DNA from: Enoplolaimus lenunculus
Lineage: Eukaryota > Nematoda > Enoplea > Enoplida > Thoracostomopsidae
Assembly (NCBI GenBank): GCA_030248215.1
Contig: JASANG010000561.1
Span: forward strand, 1 to 64,000
Reading direction: 5' to 3'
Length of the DNA: 64,000 nt
The position numbers were made by a program, and so were the translations under genes. The notes below the pieces were generated by a model. It was given only the letters and a program-made list of their open reading frames with translations, was not told where the DNA came from and made no database searches. Positions 24,044 to 34,110 of this stretch are shown here, piece after piece; positions within the stretch are counted from its first letter, which is position 1, and each line of letters starts with the position of its first letter.

Positions 24044-24245
24044 CACATGTAAAAGATCAGGGATAGAGCGTTTTTCTGTGGGTGTGGAAAAGAGTAAGCT
24101 TAAGCTTTGGACAAATTTTTTTACTTGACTTAGGCTTAGACTTAGGTGTAGGCTCAGTAATATGTTCATTCTTACGCTCAGGCTTTAGCTTAGGCGTAAG
24201 AATATGCTTATATATAATACTGTTCCGCCCCTGTTCTTTACATTG
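24044..24245. mobile_element. Family B TIR element with TTAGGC units
   Basis: The termini CACATGTAAAAGATCAGGG and CGCCCCTGTTCTTTACATTG are inverse to each other. Between them are degenerate TTAGGC hexamers and the fixed words AAGCTTAAGCTT and AATATGCTTATA. It is the reverse orientation of the copy at 34111-34400. Confidence 0.65.
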
Positions 24246-24460
24246 ATCGTTTTTTCCATGACATTGGTATTAACTAAACATTCATATGACCATAAAAGCT
24301 CAGAGCCTGGTCTGCATTTAGGTTGTTTCATGGTGCAATGTGCGGGAGTGATCATACTGGAATCGGAACATGAAATTATACACCATATTCGGGACTGTAA
24401 ATTTTTTGAGCCCATACGTTAAAGACACCCGCGTGAACAGTATATGTGTTCCAACTTTCG

Positions 24461-24690
24461 ATAATTGTCACGCTGTCTCAGCTATCCCCGCTGTCCAAAC
24501 AGTCCCGCTGTCTTAACTGTCCCGCTGTCCCAAATGTCCAACTGTTCCTACTGTCCCAGGTGTCCCGCTCCCCCTCTGTCCCAAACTCTTCAACTGTACC
24601 GCTGTCATGCTGTCCCAATTGCCCCACTGGCCCAATTGTTCCACTGAACCAACTGTCCCGCTGTCCAAACTGTCCGCATTGTCCCAGTTA
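24461..24690 (+). repeat. CTGTCCC minisatellite
   Basis: About twenty diverged units of CTGTCCCGA/CTGTCCCAA, 9-10 bases each, run to within 110 bases of the first glutamate-receptor-like start codon. The strand is strongly pyrimidine-biased. The apparent open frames here are Cys/Pro/Ser repeats and not a protein. Confidence 0.75.
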
Positions 24691-24798
24691 TATTTGTTGT
24701 GCGTACTCCTACTACTTTACTGTCCTTGCGACACTGGGACGGCCTTTTGTGTGTAACATTCGACAATACCATTAGATGCGGTGTCTAAATTAGCAAAT

Positions 24799-25986
24799 AT
24801 GAAAAAAGATTTAAATCATATTTCCAATTCCAACTTATCTGTCGACGTGCGTGCGTTAGTTTTTGATTCAAACGATTGTTGCTGTGAACTGAACAAATGT
24901 TCAACAATGAAAGGCGAATATTTTGAAGAAACGTTTCTTTTGCAAGCGTTTGCCGTTGCAAACGTAACATTTTGCATTTTTAAAGCAATCAATGTTCAAA
25001 GCGGAGGCTATACACTGGACGGCGGTCGAACGTGGAACGGATCGTTAGCTCATTTGTTCACCAATGACGCTGATATCTCGACGAGTGAGTTTGTTCCAGA
25101 TTCGGATCGGATAGCTTCGTTCAATTGTTTGCCTACGATTGTCAAATATTCAAATAATGGATTGTTAATTCGGTCACTTGCGTACGTTGTCGTGACACTG
25201 TTACCGTTTCGGAATGCGTTATTTACCAGTGTTTGGGTCATATTTGTCACTTCGATCGTAATTGCATCGCTATTTGTCAATGTTTTACCTGTAACAATGC
25301 TCGCAACGAGTGTAGTTATTATTTCGTGTCAAATAATTGTATCGAATACAATGATTCAAAACACTGTGTTAGTCTCATCGTCTCAGTTGAATTCGTGGTT
25401 AGCTATTGCCGCTCAGCTGGCCACTGGTCACTATCGATGGTTGACCATCGCTGGCGAAACTGTGTATTTACTTGAAAAAGTCAACAAATCTCACGCTGAA
25501 TCTCCGTTTAAACAGTTGTACCATGCGCTCCAACGAAATCCAGTTGCACAGGTTGAAAGCGAACGAGCTGCGATTGGAGTTATACGACAACCTGGAACGA
25601 ATTATTTTATGTATCTTGAAGATGGTTTAGAGACTGATGATACAGATGGCTTAGACTGGGTACCGTTCCACAATGCACAACCGTCAATTTCATGCTCGTT
25701 CGCTAGAAAAGGACTTTCAACCCGGTTGGTGAACAGGATCAATCAAGCAATGATGACACTTATCGAAACGGGCTACATTGTTTTACCGGAGTCGAGACAG
25801 TTCGGACAGCAAACTGAAGACCGTACGCAAAGGCTCCGGCGACGGAAACGGCATAGGGATTGGAGCGCTCTGGCAGCGAATGCTTATTATGAAGTGTTTG
25901 CGCTAATAGGGATTTATTATGCGGTTGCCATTGTTGGGGTCATGGTAGAAACGGTTTATTTTTCGTTGCAATATTTGTATGGCTAA
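24799..25986 (+). CDS. Ionotropic-glutamate-receptor-like protein lacking a pore loop (copy 1)
   Basis: This is a single exon of 395 residues; the first ATG of the frame is at 24799. Residues about 15-130 resemble the S1 lobe, with WNGSLAHLFTNDADIS and then FVPDSDRIASFNCLPTI. The Arg at residue 104 falls where glutamate receptors bind the ligand carboxylate. Two hydrophobic helices follow (about 142-161 and 164-192), separated by only a few residues, so the re-entrant pore segment is absent. The S2 lobe shows SPFKQLYHALQRNP and LVNRINQAMMTLIETGYI. A last helix lies near 355-385 after a basic stretch (RLRRRKRHRD). A CCC cluster lies near residue 28. No signal peptide is seen. It is paralogous to 27584-28771. 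The S1/S2 match is by motif, not by a search. Confidence 0.75.
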   Translation: MKKDLNHISNSNLSVDVRALVFDSNDCCCELNKCSTMKGEYFEETFLLQAFAVANVTFCIFKAINVQSGGYTLDGGRTWNGSLAHLFTNDADISTSEFVPDSDRIASFNCLPTIVKYSNNGLLIRSLAYVVVTLLPFRNALFTSVWVIFVTSIVIASLFVNVLPVTMLATSVVIISCQIIVSNTMIQNTVLVSSSQLNSWLAIAAQLATGHYRWLTIAGETVYLLEKVNKSHAESPFKQLYHALQRNPVAQVESERAAIGVIRQPGTNYFMYLEDGLETDDTDGLDWVPFHNAQPSISCSFARKGLSTRLVNRINQAMMTLIETGYIVLPESRQFGQQTEDRTQRLRRRKRHRDWSALAANAYYEVFALIGIYYAVAIVGVMVETVYFSLQYLYG

Positions 25987-26134
25987 ACGAAGCATATTGA
26001 AGGCTAACGCAGAAGAGATTGGTTTCAGACGCCCGCAATGGGATGGCTCAGACACCCAGGTAAGCGGCTAACCAGATGGTATCCAGTGTGGCGGGCAAGC
26101 CAGAATAGGGAGTGAGTATGGTCATAGCCGCCAC

Positions 26135-26359
26135 GACCAATAGAACATGACCGGAACAGTAGTGTAAGCATATTCCTAAGCCTAAGCATAATCCTAAGCC
26201 TAAGACTAAAGCCTAAGTCTATGCGTAAGCGTAACAATGAGCATATTCCTAAGCCTAAGCTAAAACCTAAGCCAAGCCAAAAAAATCGTCTAAAAGCTTA
26301 AGCTTACTCTATTCTAATCCCAGCGAAAAACGTTCCGGCCCTGATTTTCACATGGGCCC
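26135..26359. mobile_element. Family B TIR element with TTAGGC units
   Basis: It starts near GACCAATAGAACATGACCGG and ends TTCCGGCCCTGATTTTCACA followed by TGGGCCC. Degenerate CCTAAG units fill the middle. It lies between the two receptor-like genes. Confidence 0.6.
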
Positions 26360-27540
26360 AACAACGCATAGAAATTATTTAGACTGTACACAAACACTAT
26401 AGCGCATATAGACGTGTTGAACAACATATCACTTGAGAGTGTAGTCGAATCCAGTTTCAATATAAGTCTGGCAAAATGTTCTTTTTTCTCCTTCAATATT
26501 TACCGATACTTGAAAAAGCATCAGTGTCTTACATTACTTTCGTTTCTGCGTTTGTTTCAACAACTATTGATTTTTGGACATTCGGCATACATTAGAACCA
26601 ATTTTGAGACAGATCTTTGTTTATCTTCGCTTATATACTCTCGTTTTTGTGATGAATAGGATATCGGTACAAAGGTAGAAGATCCGGCGTTGTTTGTAAA
26701 ATTATTTACTGCTATAATTTCCCTTCCTGTCGCTGTGCGTCCATCATTCATGGCGTTTGTGCAAATTTCGCTTTTCGCGTATCAAAAAGCATCTTTCACA
26801 ACGCGCGTTTTTGTAGAAGCTCTGTGAAATGAATCTTGAATGGAGTAAAAACGGTAAAACCCTTATCAACGTTCGTCAAAACGCTGATATTTGAGTATAA
26901 ACGCTTTTCTCTAAACACTAAATCGGTTTTGTAACTTCGCAACGATGATCATGTCAGCCACTCCTCAAATACTGTGGCGGATCCAGAAATTCCTGATGGG
27001 GGAATGCACAAGTGGAAAATGTTAACTATTTGTATATATGTGTACGTATATATGTATGCAATGCACTCATTAAAGCGGATGTTGCATAAATTTCTAGCCT
27101 ATAATATTTTGGTTGTTTACTAGGACGAAGAGGTTTTTTGTCCTTTTGCCAGTATTTTCAAAAATCACCATAACTGCCATTACAGCTTTCGTTGGTTTTC
27201 ACCCGGACAAAATTTACACTCAGCAGCCGGTGGGGGTGATACATCTGATACACCCCCAACCCCCCTGGATCCACCCTTGCTCAAATAGAATGGACTAAGC
27301 AACTTAGAGCGACGTATGAACATTGAATACACAAGGCGCAGCATTTAACAGTTACAACTGGTTTACGCAGTGTAAAATTTTCGCAAGACATGAGAGCCTC
27401 TTCGGGTACAAGCGTCAAGCTTCTAAAGCTCAGTGGTGATGGTAAAACGCCTTCCACCCGTGACGCAGCGATTTGAATGCTGGCTTAAAATTTATAGTAC
27501 GTAATAGCAAATATTCATGTGCGAAAGGGTTAAATACTAT

Positions 27541-27555
27541 TTATTTCATTTCTAG
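27541..27555 (+). promoter_or_regulatory. Probable splice-leader acceptor of receptor-like copy 2
   Basis: TTATTTCATTTCTAG precedes a 28-base leader and the ATG at 27584. An in-frame TAA lies inside that leader, so the exon cannot continue a coding exon from upstream. The site is therefore a 5'-UTR cis- or trans-splice acceptor. The short leader favours spliced-leader addition. Confidence 0.5.
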
Positions 27556-27583
27556 CCACTGTGAAAATTAACCAGAAATAAGC

Positions 27584-28771
27584 ATGACAACATCAACGCG
27601 TTCAAACAGACGTTCAGTTACAATTGTAACCAGCGATCATAACGAATGTTGTAGCACTTTGGCAAACTGCGAATCACCAAAATACTATTCACAATATCTA
27701 CTTTTACAAGCGTTCAAGCTAATGCATATCGACTATTGTATAGTGAACCCGGCGGAATCTAGACACCAGACTGTCATTGCTGCAGCCGGAAAGGTTACTC
27801 GGAACGTCAGTAATTCTTGGACCGACAGCCTACGGTCCATCGAATCAGGACTTGGCGATATGACGTTTATGAATTATGTTCCAGACAATGATCGACTGCT
27901 AAGTTTCAACTGTCTGTCAACAATCACACGTTACGATCACGAGGGTTTTATTGTTAATTCAAACCGTCTAACCGCGGTATCGCATCTTCGCTGGTGGCGT
28001 GTTTTTCCAGTTTCAGGATGGCTCTACTTACCGGTAGCTGTATTGACCCTAACTTTAATGCGAGACTATATTTCACGAGCGCTTACCGCGGCTATTTGTG
28101 CGACACTGGTCGTGTACGAAATTTATTTTACAAACGCCGTCCTGAGTCAAATGATTGTTTCACAGCATATTCCGTTTCAATCGTGGTCTGAATTAATTGG
28201 TCAGCTACAAACGCGCGAGTTTGTTTGGTTAGCATTCGAAAGTAACAATTCTTATCTGTGGAATAAACTTGGACAATCGTCTAATTTACTCAAATCTCCC
28301 TATAAACAGTTAGCTGAAGCTATCAAATGTAACCCGATAGTGTACTCAAATAGCTTTCAAGATGCTGCATCTACAGTTACAGATAACCAATTATACTTCA
28401 TGTATATTTCAAACGGTCAGTCAATTATCTGGTTACCATCGGCATTGAAATGGATCCCAATGGTTGATTCAGGCAAAATTGCGTCGTGTTCACTGCTACG
28501 ACCGCAGTTGAACCATGCGTTGGTTAACAAAATGAACATCGGTCTGTTACGGTTGATTGAAACTGGTCAAATTATTTTGCCTCAATTTGTACAATTTGGA
28601 TCCCAGTATCGCGATGTGCAATCCGACATTTTGAAATTTGAACCTAAAACAACAATCGCGTTGACTGTGAACAATTTTGGTGAAATTTTCGCTGCACTTG
28701 TAGGCGCGCTGATGATGACGATTGCATGCGCACTGGTTGAACGACTAACCGTGATTGTGATTTTATATTGA
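27584..28771 (+). CDS. Ionotropic-glutamate-receptor-like protein lacking a pore loop (copy 2)
   Basis: This single exon encodes 395 residues, the same length as the paralogue 1.6 kb upstream. The ATG follows an in-frame stop and a splice acceptor, so this start is firm and no signal peptide precedes it. Shared signatures: a Cys pair near residue 22, YVPDNDRLLSFNCLSTI with Arg at residue 104, KSPYKQLAEAIKCNP in S2, and LVNKMNIGLLRLIETGQI. Helix A (about 140-159) and helix B (about 163-193) are joined by RDYISRA, with no room for a pore loop. The last helix is near 370-393. Sequence divergence from copy 1 is large although the architecture is unchanged, suggesting an old duplication. Ligand and conductance are unknown. 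It may be a subunit-like membrane receptor without its own pore. Confidence 0.75.
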   Translation: MTTSTRSNRRSVTIVTSDHNECCSTLANCESPKYYSQYLLLQAFKLMHIDYCIVNPAESRHQTVIAAAGKVTRNVSNSWTDSLRSIESGLGDMTFMNYVPDNDRLLSFNCLSTITRYDHEGFIVNSNRLTAVSHLRWWRVFPVSGWLYLPVAVLTLTLMRDYISRALTAAICATLVVYEIYFTNAVLSQMIVSQHIPFQSWSELIGQLQTREFVWLAFESNNSYLWNKLGQSSNLLKSPYKQLAEAIKCNPIVYSNSFQDAASTVTDNQLYFMYISNGQSIIWLPSALKWIPMVDSGKIASCSLLRPQLNHALVNKMNIGLLRLIETGQIILPQFVQFGSQYRDVQSDILKFEPKTTIALTVNNFGEIFAALVGALMMTIACALVERLTVIVILY

Positions 28772-28820
28772 AAATAGTTGTTCATTGTCGGTATTCTGAA
28801 TTTATGTAGTAGTTTGTGAT

Positions 28821-29076
28821 ACACTGTAAATTGCAATGAGTTGATTAATCAACTAAGAATGGAAAACTGGTCATTTCTGGCTATTTTTGAGTTAATAACA
28901 GTGACCATTGACTCACTGTGAGTTGATTAAAATTCTGGGAGAGTTAATTAATTAAGTCAGAATGAATTCAATCAATTCAGAATTCTGAGTTCTGAAAAAC
29001 CTAATTCAGAGCTCAGACTTATGAGTGGATTCAACTCATTATGAGTTAAAAGAAACTCACTGAAATTTACAGTGTA
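28821..29076. mobile_element. Family D TIR element
   Basis: The termini ACACTGTAAATTGCAATGAG and CTCACTGAAATTTACAGTGT are inverse to each other. The interior has many GAGTTGATT/AATCAACTC pairs, so the whole element is nearly palindromic. Further copies: 32424-32680, 42926-43180, 44543-44899. Confidence 0.75.
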
Positions 29077-29272
29077 GGTCTTCTAAATTTCAAACTAGTG
29101 AATCTTTAACAATGCATATTTTATGGCGTTATTGTTTTGCGTTACGGCAAGTTTTGTTGTTCGTAATTTGTGCAGGTCGCTTTAATAAAAGCATTAAGTA
29201 TCAACAGAAGATAGCAGCTATGCAAATAGTTGAAAGTAGTGTACAACCATCTATATCTCTACCGGTTGAAGA

Positions 29273-29345
29273 AGCGGTGTTCTCAAATGTGTATAGCACC
29301 TATCACCAGTCAGTGATCGCGTTGTTTGTGACATACAAACTACGA
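29273..29345. mobile_element. Family J element, fragment
   Basis: TTCTCAAATGTGTATAGCACC and the following CTATCACCAG match one arm of the fuller copy at 63192-63412 in reverse orientation. Only one arm is evident. Confidence 0.4.
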
Positions 29346-29549
29346 CTGAATGTGAAATGCCTGCAGTACCAGGCAAGTTTGTAGTATGGTAAAAATGTAC
29401 GAAACGTTGTAGCTTTAAGAGATATTAAATTTGTCCGAATATTACAAAATCACACTAACACCCAACTGGTTTTAAGCGCTGCTTAAAGCTGAGAATGCGA
29501 GCCATCGCAGTAAAATACGGCCCTCAGGCACCATTGAACCTGTTGCGCT

Positions 29550-32500
29550 TTACCACCCGGGCACAAACAGCTTATCCAGCACGTCGTCAGATACCCACGG
29601 ATGCGGATCATAAGTATCTTTTAGAGTAAAATCAACCGATTTCACATGCTCAGGGTACGTTCGTCCAATGATTTCAATCGTCCTTGTGTCAAGAATGCAC
29701 AAAACGTGAAGCGAGCGCAACATTGTTGCCGCTGCAATCACCAATAACAGCATTTGATCGAGAGCTTCTGACGGTTGTGACTGAACGACAAGTTTTTCGA
29801 TGCAATTGCCGTAATTTTGAGCAACAATTGCAAGTTCTTCGTGGACTCGAGTCCGGATACTGTAGCATTCAAGAAATAAATGTTGAACTGGAATCGTCGG
29901 TTGAAGGGTGTCGCGTAAAATTCGACTCGGGCAACGGGCGTTGAATTTTAACGTCACGCGGAATGCAGGAAATTTTGAGCTGAGCGCTGCCCAAGTGCCG
30001 GCTGGTATTGGGACGAATGTATGCTTGTCTTGTGATTGGCTGAGTAGTGATAGGTGTTTGAGTGGTCGGCGGTTCGGTTCTGAAATAAATAGGCAACAAC
30101 GGTAAAAACACTATCAGAGCAAGGCTGCGTCTATAATTGCCCGGTTACAGTTTCAAAAATACCGGCGACGAAGGTCAACAAAAGTTGCCGGAGCCGAAGG
30201 TGAGGCGAAATTAGATAGTAAAAATGATGGTTAGTTTGTTAATTTTAGCCAATATCTGTAATATGTTGTTAAGTGTTTGGTTTAACGCTAATTTTCTGCG
30301 AAATGTCGGAAATTCTTTCTTGAAAATGGTGACAAAAGTAAAACGAAACGCGCTTAAACAGATAAATTTTGTATAACTATGCAAAATTTTACTACCGAAC
30401 TTGCCGGAACCAACCTCCGGCAAAAATTCTGCCGGAGCCGCAAGCAGACCTCCGGTTGTACCCTGCCTATTATATACACCAGGGAGTAACCAAAGCTACA
30501 AAATACCACAGCATGGCGTTAAAATCTTTTGTTTTTACGCAATCTTGGCAATTTTTCGTCAAATTTGTACCCAAACGTTAAAACCCACCAACCGCACTAA
30601 ACAAATAATTTTGGCAAAACTATAAGCCAAAATTTCACTACCAAAATTGCCGGAACCTTCGGCGAAAATTGTACCATAGTCGAACGTTGATTTTCTGCCG
30701 GAGCAGGAACCGTATAGACAGACCGGTTATATACCCTGATATATATGTACCTAAACGCGAAAAACTATTTACCTAAAAACAGCTGAGCAGATGCTTCATA
30801 AAAACTCGAATGATAACACCGTAAATCTTCCAAAGATCGACAACAGTGAACAAGTTGAATCATTAACTCTGGTGATATTTTGCATACCAATTGCCGATTT
30901 TGTATATTTAAATATTGCAAATTCGATATATGAGACTGCGACAGGAATGGATCAAAAATTGTATCGTTTAGCATTATTGGCATTTTGCCTAATAAAAAAT
31001 ACCGTATCCCCTTTGATATATACAAACCAAATGCCTAATTGCTAATGCTTGTCTGGAGCACTTGTAGGACAGCTATTTTGTCCTGGCAGCCTTTCATAGT
31101 ACCCGAGTATTAATAGGCCATATCCTGTAAACGCATCAGTGATACGTAGACTGCGAAAAATGTTGAGTCAAATTGACTCTCTCCGAAATAGGCTTTTTGG
31201 GACTACACAAAGCGAGTCAAAATTCGACTTCACCAAAGTCAAATTGAGTCGAATTTGACTCAGGCTGAGTCAAATTTTGACTCCGTTTGTGCAGTCAGGA
31301 AAAGCCTATTTCGGAGAGAGTCAGTTTGACTCACCATTTTTAGCAGTGTACAAATTTAAAATGTGGTTTAACTTTTACTAAAGTTAGAACATCTATCACC
31401 AATTGGATGTATCAGGGTGCAACCGGATATCTGTTTCCGTTCCGGTAAACATCGGTGTCCGTTTCCGTTTCCGATGTAGAAATAACGGAAACTATGTTAT
31501 TTATGCTTTCAAAATTGGTTATAAAGCATGTATAGGTATATCTCGCAATTTTTAGGTACAGGTATACTGCTATTGTTAGAAATGAAATATTCGTTCTCGG
31601 TTTCCGTTAGTTTTAGTATCCGTTTATACCCTGCGATGTGTATATACTTTTTTTCGACATTTGAGATATTCATTTTGGTTCACAAATTGAACACTAGAAC
31701 AGTACAGGGTGGTGCTATACTTGTTGTTAATTTTAATGTCTTGCAACGCCGTCTGTCACCGTCCGTTTTACGCTGCGGTGTCGTACGCAAGAAATTCGCA
31801 GTAACGATACTGAACGGTGGGCACCCGGTGACGGACGGGACACCAGAATAACCACATTCAACCACGGTTATCAGTATATATCGGGTTCAATAATATTGCA
31901 CTATACATAAATGGGCCCAAGCCTAAATGTAAGGATGAGCCTAGTCCTAAGCCTAAGCCTATGTCTAAACCAAAGCCTAAGCAAAAATTTAGTCTAAAGC
32001 TTAAACTGACTCTGTTACAGTCCCTCCGGAAAACGATCCGGCCCTGTTCTGTACATGAGCCCATAAATGTTACCAAAATTTCATCACAACTCACCAAAAT
32101 CTAACTTTCTAAGAATAGCCGCAGCGTCATGACGGCTGAATAACGCAATTAATGGCTCAAAAAATTCTTTGCCTGCGTAGAACAGCGGGTTTTCACCGAC
32201 GAATGCAATGCGTAATTTTTCAAGTTTAACACAACGAACAACTGCCAAGTAAAGACATTTACTCAGAAGCGTTCGATTCCATTCGATTCCTTGATTCACG
32301 CTAATGTCAAGAGATTTTATAGCGACGCCATAAAGGTCGATCAAGCTATAAACAACACAACATTTTGCCACAACAAATTTCGTTTTAGACAACTACTAAT
32401 AGAATTGTGTCAAACCGGATATATACACTGTAACTTTCAATGAGTTGATTAATCAATTCAGCGAGCGAGTTGGTTATTTCTGAATTAACATCAGTGAACA

Positions 32501-34002
32501 TTAACTCATTCTGAATTTTAGTTGATTCTCACTCTGAGTTGAGTTGACTATGGGTGAGTTGATTGATTAGCTCAGAATGAATTGACTCAACTCAAAATTC
32601 TGAGTTCTGATAGTCCTAACTCAGACTGAGTGGTTCAACTCATTCTCAGTTAAAATCAACTCACTAGAATTTACTGTGTACCAACCGATACTTTACTGGC
32701 GTTTTGAAAAAAATATTCATATCAGGATGCAACCTTGAATTCCGATTCCGATTGCACAATCAGTCAGAATTTTGACATTTTAATTTTAGACCTACTTGTT
32801 GTGATATGTTGCATTAAAATTCTGCATCATTTATGTGTTAAATTGTTCTCGATTAGTTATCACTAATTGATTATATTTAGCTTTACAAAACCAAAAAAAT
32901 GATAGTCAATTTTTTCATGCGACGTTTTTGACAATTGTTGCCAGCCAACAGACACTCTCAATGTTATAAGAAAACTTGTTGATACAAATTATTCGTATAG
33001 TCACAAAATTTGTAGTCCCGATTCCGGTGTAAATTTGCTGTTCCGATTCCGATTCCGGTACACTCCAGTTTTGTATTGCACCGTGATATGTATTCTAAAA
33101 ATAACGTTTAAACAAGCACTATAAAGCAGGGTACAACCAGAGGTCTGCCTCCGACTCCGACAGAAAACCGCCCTCCGGCTTCGGTAGAATTTTTGCCGGA
33201 GGTCCGGCAATTTCGGTAGTAAAATTTTGCATACTTTTGCACAATTTATCTGCTTAGCGCGTTTTCGTTTTACCTTTGTCACAATTTTCAGGAAACAATT
33301 GCGAACTTTCGCAGAAAATTAGCGTAAAACCAAACAACTCAACAACATATTGCAGATATTAATAGCTAAAATTAACTTATTAACCATGTTTTTGCTACCA
33401 ATTTTTCGCCTCACCTCCGGCTTTGGCTTCGGCTCCGGCAAGTTTTGCTGATCTCCGGCACCGGCTCCGGATCTGACATTTTTCACCTCCGGTTGCACCG
33501 TGCTATAAAGCGCTACACTACTACTCATACTAATAGAGTTTTTTCTATCTTTAATACCAAAAAATGTTTTTAATAAAAGATTCTTGTGATATGATTTGAG
33601 TGTAAACCTAAGCCTATAAAGTGAAGCTTAGGCTGAGTTGTGGATGGGCAACTTTTCCACTGTGGGGTGGGAACTACAAAGTAACTATTTGAGAATACTG
33701 TTCGTGATTTTTCAAATTTAAGCTATAAAATGACTTACATTTATCACGTAAACATACCATTAAACAACTAAAGACACATAGACATTTTGAAATTTAATTT
33801 TGTTTTTTCAATAAAGTCAACTCTATAATTCAGGTAAAAGTTCAAAACTTTCCAAAAATTCAAATCAAAATTTTTTTCACAGTTTTAAATGTAACACTTA
33901 CCGTAACTGGAATGGATCATAGCTGTCGACGTTATCAAAGACCAGTTTGACGTGAGTCCAATTTGCCGCAGATGTAAAACAGTTGTACCACTTTTTACAG
34001 AC
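29550..34002 (-). CDS. F-box / leucine-rich-like protein (5' end missing)
   Basis: Four exons join in phase: 33902-34002, 32095-32345, 30773-30988, 29550-30079 (366 codons with stop). The first carries VCKKWYNCFTSAANW, the C-terminal half of an F-box (CxxW, then a Trp). Next come Leu-rich segments such as LEKLRIAFVGENPLFYAG and SNLQYLNIQNRQLV. The last exon has RRPLKHLSLLSQ, then IPAGTWAALSSKFPAFRV and PTIPVQHLFLECYS, an order reminiscent of FBXO33/FBXO39-type proteins (inference). Such proteins bind SKP1 in SCF ubiquitin ligases and choose substrates. The exon with the start codon and the first half of the F-box was not located; it should lie right of 34002. The gene is convergent with the receptor-like pair. 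Its introns carry at least seven TIR elements. Confidence 0.6.
31147..31350. mobile_element. Family E TIR element
   Basis: The termini carry GAGTCAAATTGACTCTCTCC and its inverse, ending CCATTTTTAGCAGTGTA. GAGTCAAATTCGACTC-like palindromes fill the arms. The copies at 40209 and 40800 are closely similar. Confidence 0.7.
31413..31633. mobile_element. Family A TIR element
   Basis: It begins CAGGGTGCAACCGGATATC and ends TCCGTTTATACCCTG. The arms carry GTTTCCGTT repeats in place of the GGAATC repeats of other copies. Confidence 0.6.
31705..31850. mobile_element. Family F element
   Basis: The arms CGCCGTCTGTCACCGTCCG and GGTGACGGACGGGACACC face each other. The left flank reads GGTGCTATACTT, a family F terminus. 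Confidence 0.55.
31908..32062. mobile_element. Family B TIR element with TTAGGC units
   Basis: TGGGCCCAAGCCTAAATG at the left and CCGGCCCTGTTCTGTACATG at the right flank an array of degenerate CCTAAG units. The left terminus looks shortened. Confidence 0.5.
32424..32680. mobile_element. Family D TIR element
   Basis: TACACTGTAACTTTCAATGAG is mirrored by CTCACTAGAATTTACTGTGTA. The interior has GAGTTGATT/AATCAACTC pairs as in the other copies. It lies in an intron of the F-box gene. Confidence 0.7.
32723..33068. mobile_element. Family A TIR element
   Basis: It starts CAGGATGCAACCTTGAATTCC and ends GATTCCGGTACACTCCAG. The arms have GATTCCGATTCCG repeats. Confidence 0.55.
33127..33502. mobile_element. 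Family A TIR element, CCTCCGG variant
   Basis: CAGGGTACAACCAGAGGTC at the left is answered by CCTCCGGTTGCACCGTG at the right. The arms carry GGCTCCGGC repeats. A related, less complete copy occupies about 30150-30465. Confidence 0.6.
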
Positions 34003-34110
34003 CTAAAATAGTTTTTTTGAAATGATATTAAAATTCTACATTCGAGTATATCTAAATTTTTAGACAAACATGAACAATTCTACTGAACTAAATCGCTCTT
34101 GCTTAATTGA

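Larger units (their letters stand above)
20753..24798. other. Four-kilobase gene-free, repeat-rich stretch
   Basis: No exon with splice support was found between haspin and the first receptor-like gene. The stretch holds a short palindromic area with GTTAACCCTACC motifs (20890-21065), a degenerate tandem array (21340-22330), a nested TIR element pair (22721-23541), two TTAGGC-bearing elements and a CTGTCC array. Confidence 0.6.
25987..27583. other. Intergenic stretch between the two receptor-like genes
   Basis: It holds one family B element (26135-26359) and AT-rich unique sequence. No supported exon was found. A T-rich acceptor (27541-27555) lies at its right end. There is no sign of further receptor copies between the two. 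Confidence 0.5.

Noticed and set aside
24446-24775. Cys/Pro-rich open frames before the first receptor-like gene
   Set aside because: They translate the CTGTCCC minisatellite in different frames.
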